The notes under the pieces are model-generated. The model made no database searches, was not told the origin of the DNA, and was given only the letters and a program-made list of their open reading frames with translations. This document shows positions 9,405-18,770 of a stretch of 64,000 bases of DNA, in pieces. The stretch lies in NCBI GenBank assembly GCA_022564295.1, contig JADFLR010000021.1, forward strand, positions 1-64,000, read 5' to 3'. The position numbers were made by a program, and so were the translations under genes. Within the stretch, counting starts at the first letter, position 1. Each line of letters begins with the position of its first letter. The stretch comes from Bacteroidota bacterium (GTDB lineage Bacteria > Bacteroidota > Ignavibacteria > Ignavibacteriales > Ignavibacteriaceae).

Positions 9405-11834
9405 ATGAAATGTAGTATGAAAACTGTAATCATTTGCCTGTTAGCTTTCGTAATTTCTGCCTTTCCTCAAGACCATAAAAAAGTTAAAATCTTTATTAAC
9501 AACGACCTTGATCTTAACAAGGTTGCTGAATTGTCTCTGGATTTAGAAGATGCGGGTTATGATAAGAGCGGCAATATCTCTCTCTTTGTTAACGATGCTG
9601 AATTTTCAGAACTTCAACAAACCGGTTTGGGATATGAAGTTTTAATTGATGACTGGAAAACTTACTATAATTCTCTTCCTGTATTAACTGAAGAAGAAAA
9701 AGCTATTGTAAAAATGAAAAGTAATATGAGTTTTGGTGTGTCAGGTTTTAAATTCGGTTCGATGGGCGGCTTTTATACTTTTGATGAGATTCTTGCCGAT
9801 CTTGATACAATGTTTCAGTTATATCCTAACCTGATCACAGAAAAAGATTCTATAGGTACGAGTCATGAAGGCAGAACAATTTGGGCTGTTAAGATATCGA
9901 ATAATCCAAATATTAATGAAGATGAACCTGCTGTTGGTTTTGATGCTTTGACTCATGCGCGCGAACCTCAGGGTATGGCAACACTTATGTATTTTATGTG
10001 GTACTTGCTGGAAAACTATGGTACAGATCCTGAAGTAACATACCTCCTAGATAACAGGGAAATATACTGCGTACCATGTTTTAATCCGGATGGTTATGAA
10101 TACAACCGCCAGAATAATCCTAACGGCGGCGGTTTGTGGAGAAAGAACAGGAGAGACAATGGTGGTTCTTTCGGTGTGGATCTGAACAGGAACTTTGGAT
10201 ATAAATGGGGCTACGATAATAACGGATCAAGCCCTAACCCAACAAGCAACACCTACCGTGGTCCTGCACCTTTTTCAGAACCTGAATCCCAGGGAGTTAG
10301 CGATTTAGCAATTCTGCATAACTATGGAACTCATTTCAATATGCATGCATATTCTGATGCTTACCTTTATCCCTGGGGCTACATAAACCAGCAGTGCCCT
10401 GATTCATTAACATATAGAGAATTTGCCGGCGATATGACAGCTTTAAATGGTTACGTTTTTGGAACAAGCGGAGAGATACTCGGTTACCAATCTAATGGCA
10501 CTGTTAGAGATTGGATGTACGGAGAACAGGTTGATAAGAGTAAAATATTTGGATATACAGTGGAGTTCGGAAGTTCATCAGACGGCTTTTGGCCCAATCA
10601 AAACAGGATATTTCCAATAGCACAGATAAATGTAAAACCTAATATGTACCATGCTTTTGTTGCCGGGGAGTATGTAAAACTTAATTATCCTAACTTTAGC
10701 CAGGAATATTTTTTACCCGGAGATAATGTAGAACTGATGCCAGAGTTTAAAAATAAAGGATTGGCAACAGCTTATGATCTAACTATTGAATTAAGTTCGC
10801 CAAGCGGATTAGTTACTGTAAATAACGGAAGTGTTTCAATAGATTCAATTGAAGCCAGGAGTTTACTAACTGCCACATCACCACTTTCATTTACGATCTC
10901 AAATTCTGCAACTGTAGAACAAGAAATTCCTTTAGCATTTACAACATATTCTAACGGCAGCTTAATGAGCACCGATACGGTAACTATAATAATCGGGTTT
11001 CCAGTTGTGGTTTTTGCGGATACAACGAATGACCCGACTGAACTCTGGACAATAACTGCCACCCCATCCAATCCTAAATGGGAGGCAACCACCGTAACTT
11101 ATTATTCTGATCCTACTTCATTTACCGATAGTAAGAATGGCAACTACTCAAACAATGCAACAGTAACTATGACTTTAACTAACGCCATAGATATAAACGG
11201 ATACACAAATCCAAGATTAACTTTCCGGACTAAATTTGATATTGAAAGCAACTGGGATTTCGGTCAGGTAGACGTATCAACAAATAACGGTGTTACCTGG
11301 ATTCCACTTGAGGGTGAATATACCGAACCTGGAGTTGGCAGCTTTCAGCCTGCCGGTGAACCGGTTTATGATGGAGTAGTTATAGACTGGGTTCAGGAAA
11401 GAATTTCATTGGCAAATTATTTAAGCAGTGAATTTAAAATTCGTTTCCAGCTTGAATCTGATGGTGCAGTCAGAAAAGACGGCTGGTACGTGGATGATAT
11501 AGGGATTCTTATTTATACAATTCCAACTTCAAAACAGGATAACGTTGTTAGAATTACGCAATTTGAATTGGAGCAAAACTATCCCAACCCCTTTAACCCA
11601 AGCACTATGATAAAATATTCTATTCCGTCAAACGTAAAACATGAGACGTCAAACGTAAGTTTAATAGTTTATGATGTTTTGGGTAACGAAGTTGCAATTT
11701 TGGTTAATGAAGAAAAAATCGTAGGAAATTATGAAATAGAGTTTAATGCAAACAATCTAAGTAGTGGAATTTATTATTATAGATTGGTAGCTGGATCCTA
11801 TACAGATACCAGGAAGATGATATTGCTAAAGTAA
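9405..11834 (+). CDS. secreted M14 zinc carboxypeptidase with T9SS sorting domain
   Basis: An 809-residue exported metallocarboxypeptidase. Order: signal peptide (about 1-22), propeptide-like region, M14 catalytic domain (about 120-420), beta-rich middle, and T9SS type A C-terminal sorting domain (about 722-809; EQNYPNPFNP ... LVNEEK ... MILLK). Zinc ligands are H184 and E187 (THARE) plus H314 (MHAYSD). The general base is E387 (TVEFGS), and NRNFGYKWG matches the substrate-carboxylate region. It should cleave C-terminal residues outside the cell after T9SS export. The sorting domain contains a small DNA-repeat-derived insertion (see findings). The gene stands alone and faces a convergent nitroreductase gene. 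Confidence 0.9.
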   Translation: MKCSMKTVIICLLAFVISAFPQDHKKVKIFINNDLDLNKVAELSLDLEDAGYDKSGNISLFVNDAEFSELQQTGLGYEVLIDDWKTYYNSLPVLTEEEKAIVKMKSNMSFGVSGFKFGSMGGFYTFDEILADLDTMFQLYPNLITEKDSIGTSHEGRTIWAVKISNNPNINEDEPAVGFDALTHAREPQGMATLMYFMWYLLENYGTDPEVTYLLDNREIYCVPCFNPDGYEYNRQNNPNGGGLWRKNRRDNGGSFGVDLNRNFGYKWGYDNNGSSPNPTSNTYRGPAPFSEPESQGVSDLAILHNYGTHFNMHAYSDAYLYPWGYINQQCPDSLTYREFAGDMTALNGYVFGTSGEILGYQSNGTVRDWMYGEQVDKSKIFGYTVEFGSSSDGFWPNQNRIFPIAQINVKPNMYHAFVAGEYVKLNYPNFSQEYFLPGDNVELMPEFKNKGLATAYDLTIELSSPSGLVTVNNGSVSIDSIEARSLLTATSPLSFTISNSATVEQEIPLAFTTYSNGSLMSTDTVTIIIGFPVVVFADTTNDPTELWTITATPSNPKWEATTVTYYSDPTSFTDSKNGNYSNNATVTMTLTNAIDINGYTNPRLTFRTKFDIESNWDFGQVDVSTNNGVTWIPLEGEYTEPGVGSFQPAGEPVYDGVVIDWVQERISLANYLSSEFKIRFQLESDGAVRKDGWYVDDIGILIYTIPTSKQDNVVRITQFELEQNYPNPFNPSTMIKYSIPSNVKHETSNVSLIVYDVLGNEVAILVNEEKIVGNYEIEFNANNLSSGIYYYRLVAGSYTDTRKMILLK
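11626..11658 (+). repeat. 12-bp direct repeat inside the T9SS sorting domain
   Basis: CGTCAAACGTAA occurs at 11626-11637 and again at 11647-11658, a 21-bp (7-codon) period that encodes SNVKHETSNV. It sits in the loop between the first two strands of the sorting domain. The equivalent loop of the other T9SS protein in this window is about five residues shorter and has no repeat. Confidence 0.6.
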
Positions 11835-11900
11835 AAAATCTAACTCTTTATCTCCCCAATCCAGCACAGTTCCTGGCGAGGGGAGAGTGAAGGGAGATTG

Positions 11901-11919
11901 ATTGAAGCAATGCTTCAAT
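11901..11919. terminator. hairpin between convergent genes
   Basis: ATTGAAGC (11901-11908) and GCTTCAAT (11912-11919) form a perfect 8-bp stem with a 3-nt loop between the carboxypeptidase (plus) and nitroreductase (minus) genes. There is no T-tract, so termination is only a positional inference. Just upstream, TCTCCCC and GGGGAGA form a second, looser inverted pair. Confidence 0.3.
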
Positions 11920-11935
11920 GGGTCATCTAAATTTT

Positions 11936-12604
11936 CTAAATAAAACTCGCAATCTCTTCCAACTTTTTCTTTTTAATATCCGGCACTTGTGCATCTTTTG
12001 CAGGATAGCCAACAACTAACAGTAAAAAGGGTCTTTCATTATTTGGTCTTCCTAAAATTTCATTCAGAAAGTTCATCGGGCTTGGTGTATGAGTGAGCGA
12101 AACCAATCCGGCATTGTGAATGGCGGTTATTAATATTCCACACGCAATTCCGGTTGATTCCTGCGAATAATATTGCTTCACTTTTCGCCCATCGGCTAGT
12201 ATATCGTAACTCTTTGCAAAGATGGCAATCAAATGAGGTGCTTTTTCGAGGAAAGGTTTCTTTTCGTCTGTTCCTAAAGGAGCAAGTGCATCTAACCATT
12301 CCTTCGGTGCGCGGTTTGTGTAAAACTCTTTTTCTTCTTTTTCAGCAGCAAATCTTATTCGCTTTTTAATTTTTGGATCAGATACAACCACAAAATGCCA
12401 TGGCTGTAAATTTGCTCCGCTAGGTGCAGTACCGGCAGTACGTATGCAGTTTTCAATCACTTCTTTTGAAACCGGTTTATCTGAAAAATCACGTACAGTT
12501 CTTCGCTGTTTTACTTGATTGTAAAAACTTTCGGATCTTTTGATCATTTCTTCGGGAGAATATTCTTTAAAATCGTTCAATGGAATGAAATTGTATTTAG
12601 ACAT
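11936..12604 (-). CDS. nitroreductase-family flavoprotein, iodotyrosine deiodinase-like
   Basis: A 222-residue FMN-dependent nitroreductase-fold protein ([24 protein letters not shown]). It resembles the iodotyrosine deiodinase (IYD) branch more than ordinary nitroreductases. E91, Y95 and K116 have the same spacing (4 and 21 residues) as human IYD E157/Y161/K182, which bind the tyrosine zwitterion. The LTHTPSPM and VVGYPA segments also fit. Predicted activity: reductive dehalogenation of halotyrosines, with halophenols or generic nitroreduction as alternatives. The gene stands alone; the long intergenic region upstream (12,605-12,802) carries a terminator for the next gene. Confidence 0.8.
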   Translation of the reverse strand: MSKYNFIPLNDFKEYSPEEMIKRSESFYNQVKQRRTVRDFSDKPVSKEVIENCIRTAGTAPSGANLQPWHFVVVSDPKIKKRIRFAAEKEEKEFYTNRAPKEWLDALAPLGTDEKKPFLEKAPHLIAIFAKSYDILADGRKVKQYYSQESTGIACGILITAIHNAGLVSLTHTPSPMNFLNEILGRPNNERPFLLLVVGYPAKDAQVPDIKKKKLEEIASFI

Positions 12605-12717
12605 TTTAACCTTAAATATTTTTTAATAGTTCCATTGAATTATAAAGAAAAATGATCAAAAACACACAGGATATTTTTAGGAATGATTTCTCCTCGCTGT
12701 GAAACTACTACCGCCAT

Positions 12718-12744
12718 AAAAAAAAGCGATCATAAAGTGACCGC
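12718..12744 (-). terminator. Rho-independent terminator of the T9SS Asp-box gene
   Basis: Read on the minus strand: GCGGTCA, loop CTTTA, TGATCGC (one G-U pair), then eight T residues. It lies 58 bp past the stop codon of the gene at 12803-15400. Confidence 0.7.
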
Positions 12745-12802
12745 CTAATAAATTTATTTTCACTTAAAGTGTTAAGAATATGTCACATTTTCTCTTTTAA
12801 AA

Positions 12803-15400
12803 TTACCTCAAGAGAATCATCTTCTTCGTCTGAACAAAACTGCCGACTTCAAGTCTGTAAAAGTATGTTCCGCTGGATAATTTTGAAGCATCAAATTCAG
12901 TTTGGTAACTACCTGCAATTTTTTCTTCATTCACCAATACGACAATCTTGTTTCCAAGCACATCATAAACCTTTAATGAAACAAAACTGTTTACTGGTAT
13001 CTGCCAGTTAATGACCGTGGTTGGGTTAAACGGGTTGGGATAGTTTTGTTCAAGACGAAAATCTTCAACTACAATTTCATTGTCATCAACTTCGGTTACA
13101 ATCGTGCTCAATAATTTTCTTTCATAAGCACCGTTGCCGTGTGTCATCACTCTTATAACATTATTTGTATACGTAATATTCAAATCCATTCCCAGAACAG
13201 CATCGGGCAGTCCATCATTTAAATCCTGCCAGTTCCCACCGCCATCAGTAGAAACAAAAACACCAATATCAGTCCCAATGTAAACGTGATTAGAATTATT
13301 CATATCCACAATAACAGCAGGTGTTGGTACATCAGGCAAATTATCGCTTATATCGGTCCACGTATCCCCACTGTTTGTAGATTTAAAGACGTGCCCCGTT
13401 CCAAAACCATAAAAAGTAACGTAAACTATATTATCATAATTCGGATCTACGGCAATGTCAGCTGGGAACCTGTCCGGAAGAGTTCCTGTGATGTTATCCC
13501 AGCCTGTTCCACCGTTAGTTGTGCGGAATAAACCTGAACGTGTTTGGAAAGGAGCCGTTCCAACATATACCTTATCGCTGGTCTGATAACTTATATCCAT
13601 AGCAAGTGCCGGATTACCGTCTAAAACATTTCCACTATTAGTTGTTGTCCAATTTCCCCCACTGTTAGTTGATTTATAAATTCTATCTCTTCCTGCATAT
13701 ATGATTACACTGGTTCCGACATAAATTTTAAAAGGCGCTATGAATGCAGTAAGATTACTGACTCCAGGTGGAGAAATATTAGAGAAACTGTTACCTCCGT
13801 TTGCAGATCTTCTCACACTCAGGAATTGAGAAGATGCATACATAATATTATCGTTGGCTGCATCTATAGCAGTCCAGCTGCCATCACCCCCAAAAGGAGC
13901 CCTAAACCATGCTAAGTCTCCGCTATAAATATCAGTACTGTTATCCTGGAAACCGCCCATTGCTTTCAACGAATCAGTTTGAGAGCTGGAAGTTCCATTG
14001 TAAAACTGTGTGGTTTGATATCTTCCGTTATGAGATGAAAATGTTTCACCGAAATCAGTTGTTCTGAAAATACCTCCATCGGTAGCGAAATAATAAGTAT
14101 TATAATCAGTTGGATGCTGCTTTACATCGTGAGCGTCAGAGTGAACATAAGTAGGTCCACCCTCCTGTCCTCCAATAGGTGGAGTTGTTCCAGTGATTAT
14201 ACCGCCAATTGATTTTTGTACAATTGTGGAACCGCCATCTGTCGATTTCCAAACCGAGATTCCTATTACAAGTAATTCATCAGGATTAGATTGGTTGATT
14301 GCAACATCGTGCGAAAACCATCCCTGCCATCTTGAATAATCTTGTGTTGTCATTATAGTCCAGGTCAATCCTGCATCATTGGATCTGCAGAGCCAGCTTG
14401 CACCGTTAGCTAAACTAAAACCATTACCAATACTTGCGTAAACAATATTCGGATCTGCATTATAAATATCTAATTGAATTTTACCTTCATAAAAGTTTGG
14501 AAGACCTGTTGTAATATGGGTCCAGCTATTACCTCCATCTGAAGTACGGTAAATACCGAACCCGGCGCTTGCAAAATTTCCATTTCCAGTGATAACTATG
14601 TTAGTATCAACAGGATTAATAACAAGGTCCATAGCCATTACCACATCGTGCACCTGAGTCCATGTTGTACCAGCATCATAAGATCTATATGTTCCTTCAG
14701 TGGTGGCAGTCCAAACTGTGTTATGGTTAAGAGGATTTATTTTAACAGCCCAAATACCTTTTTGCTCCTGGTAAGACCAATCAAGACTCTTGGTCCAGGT
14801 TCCTCCGCCATCAGTAGTTTTTAGAATACCCATTCCATATGTGCCACGGGTGTTTCTGTATGCTGCGCCGGTTCCCGCCGCATCATAATTATATACTTCC
14901 CCCGTCCCAATATAAATTGTGTTCGAGTCATTTGGCTCAATTGCAATTGTACTCACACCCAAAATTGGAAATCCTGTTGGAACATAATGCCAGCCATCAA
15001 CACCAACACCACCAGTGTAGCTTCTCCACAAACCTCCGCTCGCAGTTCCCGCATACATTGTATTTGGATTTTGAGGATTGAAAGCGATGACATTTGTTCT
15101 ACCTCCTTTATTATGAGGACCAATTGTTTGCCACTGGTCTGTTAGCAGAAGTTTTTCTGTTTTATATAAATCGTTTAGCTTTGCTTGTTCATAAGCTGAG
15201 TACCTTGCAATGTTTGGTATATCATCATTTGGATACGCACGTGCCATTGTCCAGAAATTCAATGCATCGTATGCACCTGATGTTTTATCTTCCTTTGTGT
15301 TTTTATTATCGCTTATTTTTGTTTGATCTTCAAAAGTTATATAAGAAAACATTATGGATGCTATAAACAAAAAAAGTATAATTATATTTTTGAGTTTCAT
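12803..15400 (-). CDS. secreted Asp-box (BNR/sortilin-like) beta-propeller protein with T9SS sorting domain
   Basis: An 865-residue exported protein. After a signal peptide (about 1-20) come some eleven Asp-box-like motifs (S/T-x-D/N-x-G-x-[TS]-[WF], e.g. TTDGGGTWT, TSDGGNSWT, STNSGDTWT), typical of multi-bladed propellers of the sortilin/VPS10 or WD40/YVTN type found in sialidases, xyloglucanases and unknown surface proteins. The C-terminus (about 780-865) is a T9SS type A sorting domain (EQNYPNPFNP ... VYDVLGN ... MILLR). No catalytic residues for a glycosidase were recognised, so binding or structural function is as likely as enzymatic. The gene is monocistronic, with its own terminator; it diverges from the DUF4097 gene. 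Confidence 0.85.
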   Translation of the reverse strand: MKLKNIIILFLFIASIMFSYITFEDQTKISDNKNTKEDKTSGAYDALNFWTMARAYPNDDIPNIARYSAYEQAKLNDLYKTEKLLLTDQWQTIGPHNKGGRTNVIAFNPQNPNTMYAGTASGGLWRSYTGGVGVDGWHYVPTGFPILGVSTIAIEPNDSNTIYIGTGEVYNYDAAGTGAAYRNTRGTYGMGILKTTDGGGTWTKSLDWSYQEQKGIWAVKINPLNHNTVWTATTEGTYRSYDAGTTWTQVHDVVMAMDLVINPVDTNIVITGNGNFASAGFGIYRTSDGGNSWTHITTGLPNFYEGKIQLDIYNADPNIVYASIGNGFSLANGASWLCRSNDAGLTWTIMTTQDYSRWQGWFSHDVAINQSNPDELLVIGISVWKSTDGGSTIVQKSIGGIITGTTPPIGGQEGGPTYVHSDAHDVKQHPTDYNTYYFATDGGIFRTTDFGETFSSHNGRYQTTQFYNGTSSSQTDSLKAMGGFQDNSTDIYSGDLAWFRAPFGGDGSWTAIDAANDNIMYASSQFLSVRRSANGGNSFSNISPPGVSNLTAFIAPFKIYVGTSVIIYAGRDRIYKSTNSGGNWTTTNSGNVLDGNPALAMDISYQTSDKVYVGTAPFQTRSGLFRTTNGGTGWDNITGTLPDRFPADIAVDPNYDNIVYVTFYGFGTGHVFKSTNSGDTWTDISDNLPDVPTPAVIVDMNNSNHVYIGTDIGVFVSTDGGGNWQDLNDGLPDAVLGMDLNITYTNNVIRVMTHGNGAYERKLLSTIVTEVDDNEIVVEDFRLEQNYPNPFNPTTVINWQIPVNSFVSLKVYDVLGNKIVVLVNEEKIAGSYQTEFDASKLSSGTYFYRLEVGSFVQTKKMILLR

Positions 15401-15649
15401 TTTATCATTCCTTAAAAATATTTAGTTAAATTTCTTACCGAAGATAACTTGTAGTTAAATTATTGTATATCAGATTACTATAAGAATTATATAGTTTCAA
15501 CACTCATTTAATACCAATAATGTAACAGTTCAAAATTCTTAAAAATATTATGTTGTGATCTAATAGAAATTGCTAAGAATATTAATCTCTTTTAAATAGT
15601 GAGTAACTATTTTACATTTTAAAGAGTCTAAAACTGCAATAATTAATTT

Positions 15650-16480
15650 ATGAATGGAATAATAATGATTAAAAAATATCTTTTAACTTTACTATTTGTT
15701 ACTCTTATTTCATATTTGTTTTTAGGGGCTGCAAATTCAGGCGCAACAACATATATGGATGATCTCAAAGTTCTCCATGAAAAAACATTTCCAATAAATC
15801 CGGGTAAACAATTAAAAATAAAAACGCCAACAGGTGATGTTGAGGTAACTTATTGGGATAAATCAAAGGTGCATATAAAAATTTTGGGTGACGATAATGC
15901 AGAGGAAAGAATGTCTTTTGGGTTTAATAATAATGATAAACTGATTGAAATTATTGCGGATAAGGATGGCTCATTATTCAGCTGGTTTTCAGGAATTAAT
16001 CTGAAATATGAGATTAAAGTACCGGCAAAATTTAATGTTGATGTTTCAACATCCGGCGGGGATATTAAACTTGGAGGAGTGAACGGCACTGCAAAGTTAC
16101 ACACATCCGGAGGAGACATTTGGGCAGAGAGAGTTAAAGGCAATCTTGGTGTCACAACTTCCGGAGGAGATATTACACTGATTTGTGGGGATACTGAAAT
16201 AGTTGCACATACATCCGGAGGAGATATAAATTTGAACTACTTTGGCTCAAACCTTGGAATCGATCTGTCAACGTCTGGTGGCGATATTCAGGTAGAGCTT
16301 CCTGCTGATTTTAATGCATCAATGAATTTATCAACGTCTGGCGGTGATGTGAGCTGCAATCTTACATTGAACAATGCAACTAAATTATCCAAAAATAAAA
16401 TAATTGCTGATCTTAATAACGGCGGTATGGATTTTAATGCTCATACATCCGGCGGAGATATTGAGGTTTTAAAAAAGTAA
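15650..16480 (+). CDS. DUF4097-family beta-helix-like envelope protein
   Basis: A 276-residue (or 271 from ATG 15665) protein with an N-terminal hydrophobic signal/anchor segment. The body is DUF4097 (putative adhesin): seven copies of [HST]TSGGD[IV] at roughly 15-40-residue spacing, one degenerate (NNGGMDF), forming a regular right-handed beta-structure. The family is found near anti-sigma factors and PspC proteins in many genomes; its function is unknown. GGA about 7 bp upstream favours ATG 15665. The gene diverges from the T9SS Asp-box gene across a 249-bp AT-rich region. Confidence 0.8.
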   Translation: MNGIIMIKKYLLTLLFVTLISYLFLGAANSGATTYMDDLKVLHEKTFPINPGKQLKIKTPTGDVEVTYWDKSKVHIKILGDDNAEERMSFGFNNNDKLIEIIADKDGSLFSWFSGINLKYEIKVPAKFNVDVSTSGGDIKLGGVNGTAKLHTSGGDIWAERVKGNLGVTTSGGDITLICGDTEIVAHTSGGDINLNYFGSNLGIDLSTSGGDIQVELPADFNASMNLSTSGGDVSCNLTLNNATKLSKNKIIADLNNGGMDFNAHTSGGDIEVLKK

Positions 16481-16537
16481 ATCATCATCCCCATTCCTTC
16501 TTTGACACTGAAAGAAATGATAGATTTAAAAACAAAA

Positions 16538-16559
16538 AGGGCAGAATCGCTTCTGCCCT
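16538..16559 (-). terminator. Rho-independent terminator downstream of trxA
   Basis: AGGGCAGAA (16538-16546), loop TCGC, TTCTGCCCT (16551-16559): a perfect 9-bp stem. On the minus strand it is followed by a T-rich run (complement of AAAAACAAAA), so it terminates trxA. On the plus strand the tail is weak, but the hairpin may also stop the DUF4097 transcript. Confidence 0.8.
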
Positions 16560-16588
16560 CTTTCAACCAACCAACATAAAGTGGGAGA

Positions 16589-16924
16589 TTAGTTTATGCT
16601 AGATAAATGGGGCTTTATTTTTTCTACGAGATGCTGTTTTGGAACAGCGCCAATTATAGAATCAACTACTTTGCCGTCTTTAAAAATTCCTAAAGTGGGG
16701 ATACTTCTTATTCCGTAAGTAACGGCAATATTTTGGTTTTCGTCGGTATTAAGTTTAACAACTTTTATCTTGCCTTCGTATTCATTTGCAATTTCTTCAA
16801 CTACCGGGGCAACAATTCTGCATGGTCCACACCATGGAGCCCAAAAATCAACTAATACAGGTATATTCGATTGCAGTACTTCCTGCTCAAAGTTCAGATC
16901 GGTTCCTTCTACAATGTTTTTCAT
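16589..16924 (-). CDS. trxA: thioredoxin
   Basis: A 111-residue classical thioredoxin. The redox-active site is WAPWCGPC with C32 and C35; the cis-proline segment is [13 protein letters not shown]; and the buried Asp (LVDFWAP) is present. It reduces protein disulfides in the cytoplasm using thioredoxin reductase, which is not in this window. There is no signal peptide, so it is cytoplasmic. Monocistronic, with an inverted-repeat terminator 30 bp past the stop and a long non-coding stretch upstream. Confidence 0.95.
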   Translation of the reverse strand: MKNIVEGTDLNFEQEVLQSNIPVLVDFWAPWCGPCRIVAPVVEEIANEYEGKIKVVKLNTDENQNIAVTYGIRSIPTLGIFKDGKVVDSIIGAVPKQHLVEKIKPHLSSIN

Positions 16925-17174
16925 TTTATTATTATCCTTTCTTTCGTTTTTAATTGTATCAGTTAAGATGTTTAGGGTTTAAAAAAGTTTCGAAAATAAG
17001 TTGATATAAATCACAAGTAGTCATTATCGCATTATTTTTAGTATAAAGCACAAAATATTTGCATAATTAAAGATTTTCGTGCAGAAATGTGCTGCTTAAA
17101 ATTTGCACTTCTTTTAAGAAGAAGTCTGTAATAATTAATGTGAAAAACGGGGGAGCTGTGTAGCAATTATATTA

Positions 17175-17187
17175 GCTGCGTAGCAGC
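17175..17187. repeat. short hairpin GCTGC-GTA-GCAGC
   Basis: A perfect 5-bp stem with a 3-nt loop. It is the first of a run of GC-rich palindromes in this spacer; no function assigned. Confidence 0.4.
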
Positions 17188-17222
17188 GACAAATTAGTAT
17201 AGACTCTTATCAAAGATCAAAA

Positions 17223-17289
17223 TAGCTTCGGAGAAGCGAAACAGAGTTACTCAAACAATCACTCAATTTGTATCGTTCCTCCGAAGCTA
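17223..17289. repeat. palindromic element, 67 bp
   Basis: TAGCTTCGGAG at 17223-17233 is matched by its exact inverse, CTCCGAAGCTA, at 17279-17289; the similarity continues imperfectly inward. Resembles a REP/BIME-like intergenic repeat unit. A third hairpin (GCCAC/GTGGC, 17323-17338) follows 34 bp later. Confidence 0.5.
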
Positions 17290-17528
17290 AGTATAAGTTA
17301 TACATTTATAGGTTACTAATGCGCCACCGTTGCGTGGCTTTAAAGTAGAACGAAAAATAACAGGTTAATAGAATTTATTAATAAGTTTTTAAATCACTAA
17401 TGAGTTCAATCTAATAATCTCATTAGCCATGAACGTCGTTGTATAAATTAACCAGGCGAATATTGGCTTTAACCAAAAATGTAGGATGAGATGTAGCTAA
17501 AGCCATATTTTTCTTATGTTTATAAAAT

Positions 17529-17712
17529 CCCCGACTTAAAAGTCTGTGTTGCACAAGTCTAGAACATCATTCTGAATGGAGCGACCTTGTGGTTAGCAAG
17601 CATGAGCGAAATGAAGAATCTCAACCTTACTAAATTTGAGACTCATCATCCGGCAACTGCCGGATTCAGAGTGACATAAATTAGTTCTGCAACAGACTCT
17701 TAATAGTCGGGG
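17529..17712. mobile_element. MITE-like element with ~25-bp imperfect terminal inverted repeats
   Basis: The left end (17529-17553, CCCCGACTTAAAAGTCTG...) and the inverse of the right end (17688-17712, CCCCGACTATTAAGAGTCTG...) match over most of about 25 bp. The 184-bp interior is non-coding. It contains a nested inverted pair (TCATTCTGAATGG near 17568 and GATTCAGAGTGAC near 17663) and a perfect 8-bp hairpin, ATCCGGCA/TGCCGGAT (17648-17665). It has no transposase; copy number in the genome cannot be judged here. Confidence 0.5.
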
Positions 17713-17852
17713 CAATTAAGTTGACGCGCCTGCGTTTTCACGGGAACGACTTTTTTGTAGGAGAATTACTAATAGAAAGACTTAAATAAGCAAGTTGTAA
17801 TTGGCTCACAATCAACTATCATTGATTTTTATGAACACTTACACAAAGCATA

Positions 17853-18671
17853 TTAACTATGCCAAAACGTTTCGGGATCAACTTTATGTACATCGGATAT
17901 TTGGCGTCCTAAAAATAATTCTGCTACAGATTTAAAGGTCGTGGGAATATCGCTTACATAAAACTCGCTCATTCCTTTATCGGAAGAATAGTTTACTAAA
18001 TTAATTTGTTTCAATTCTTTTTTAACTGCTTCGGTGGAAGCAATACCCGAATCGATTAACGTTACATTTTCTCCAATTATTTTTTGTATTACCCTTGAAA
18101 GAATGGGATAATGTGTACAGCCAAGTACAAGAGTATCGATATGTAAATTACGAAGTTCACTTAAATAGTCTTCTGCTATTTCAATTGTTGCCTGATGATC
18201 TATCCATCCTTCTTCTGCAAGCGGAACAAAAAGTGGACATGCTACTTCAAACACTTCTACTGCTGCGTCTATTTTTTTTATCTCTTTTGAATATGCTTTA
18301 TTACCAATTGTTGATCTTGTTCCAATCACTCCAATTTTTTTATTCTTTGTATTTCTAACAGCCATTTCCGCACCCGGTTCTATCATACCAATAACCGGGA
18401 CATTAAATTTTTCTTTTAACGCTGAAATAGCAACGGACGAAGCTGTGTTACAAGCAACTACAACCACTTTAACGTTTCTGTTCAATAAAAAATTCACATT
18501 CTGAATTGAGTATTCGATAACAGTTGAGTTAGATTTTGAACCATAAGGCACACGTGCAGTATCTCCGAAATAAATAATATTTTCGTTGGGCAGATTTGCA
18601 GCAAATCTTTTAACTACTGTTAATCCGCCAATTCCAGAATCAAAAACGCCAATAGGTTTATTGTTATTCAT
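17853..18671 (-). CDS. murI: glutamate racemase
   Basis: A 272-residue cofactor-independent racemase supplying D-glutamate for peptidoglycan. The N-terminus GVFDSGIGGLTV, the P-Y-G-S segment (VPYGSKS), and the two catalytic cysteines C74 (ACNTASS) and C185 (GCTHYP) are all present. The start ATG is followed by MNNNKPIGVFDSG, which is the standard family beginning. It lies 99 bp downstream of glnD on the same strand and may share its transcript. Confidence 0.96.
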   Translation of the reverse strand: MNNNKPIGVFDSGIGGLTVVKRFAANLPNENIIYFGDTARVPYGSKSNSTVIEYSIQNVNFLLNRNVKVVVVACNTASSVAISALKEKFNVPVIGMIEPGAEMAVRNTKNKKIGVIGTRSTIGNKAYSKEIKKIDAAVEVFEVACPLFVPLAEEGWIDHQATIEIAEDYLSELRNLHIDTLVLGCTHYPILSRVIQKIIGENVTLIDSGIASTEAVKKELKQINLVNYSSDKGMSEFYVSDIPTTFKSVAELFLGRQISDVHKVDPETFWHS

Positions 18672-18770
18672 CTGTTTATAATTGTTCGTTTTTTGCCAGA
18701 TGGAACTCGCATTATAATCATTTTCTTTTTTGTAAATACTTTTTTCATGCTCGTTTCATTAAAAAATATT

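Larger units (their letters stand above)
16925..17852. other. 928-bp intergenic region packed with palindromic repeats
   Basis: No open reading frame worth calling on either strand, and no tRNA or rRNA pattern. The first 200 bp hold the trxA promoter region. From about 17,150 on it contains several hairpins and one MITE-like element (listed separately). Its base composition has more GC-rich patches than the flanking AT-rich spacers. Pieces look like degraded copies of dispersed intergenic repeats, not of a protein-coding transposon. Confidence 0.7.

Noticed and set aside
16925-17852. Degraded transposase or tRNA genes
   Set aside because: No reading frame resembles a transposase and no tRNA cloverleaf or TTCGANNC loop was seen.
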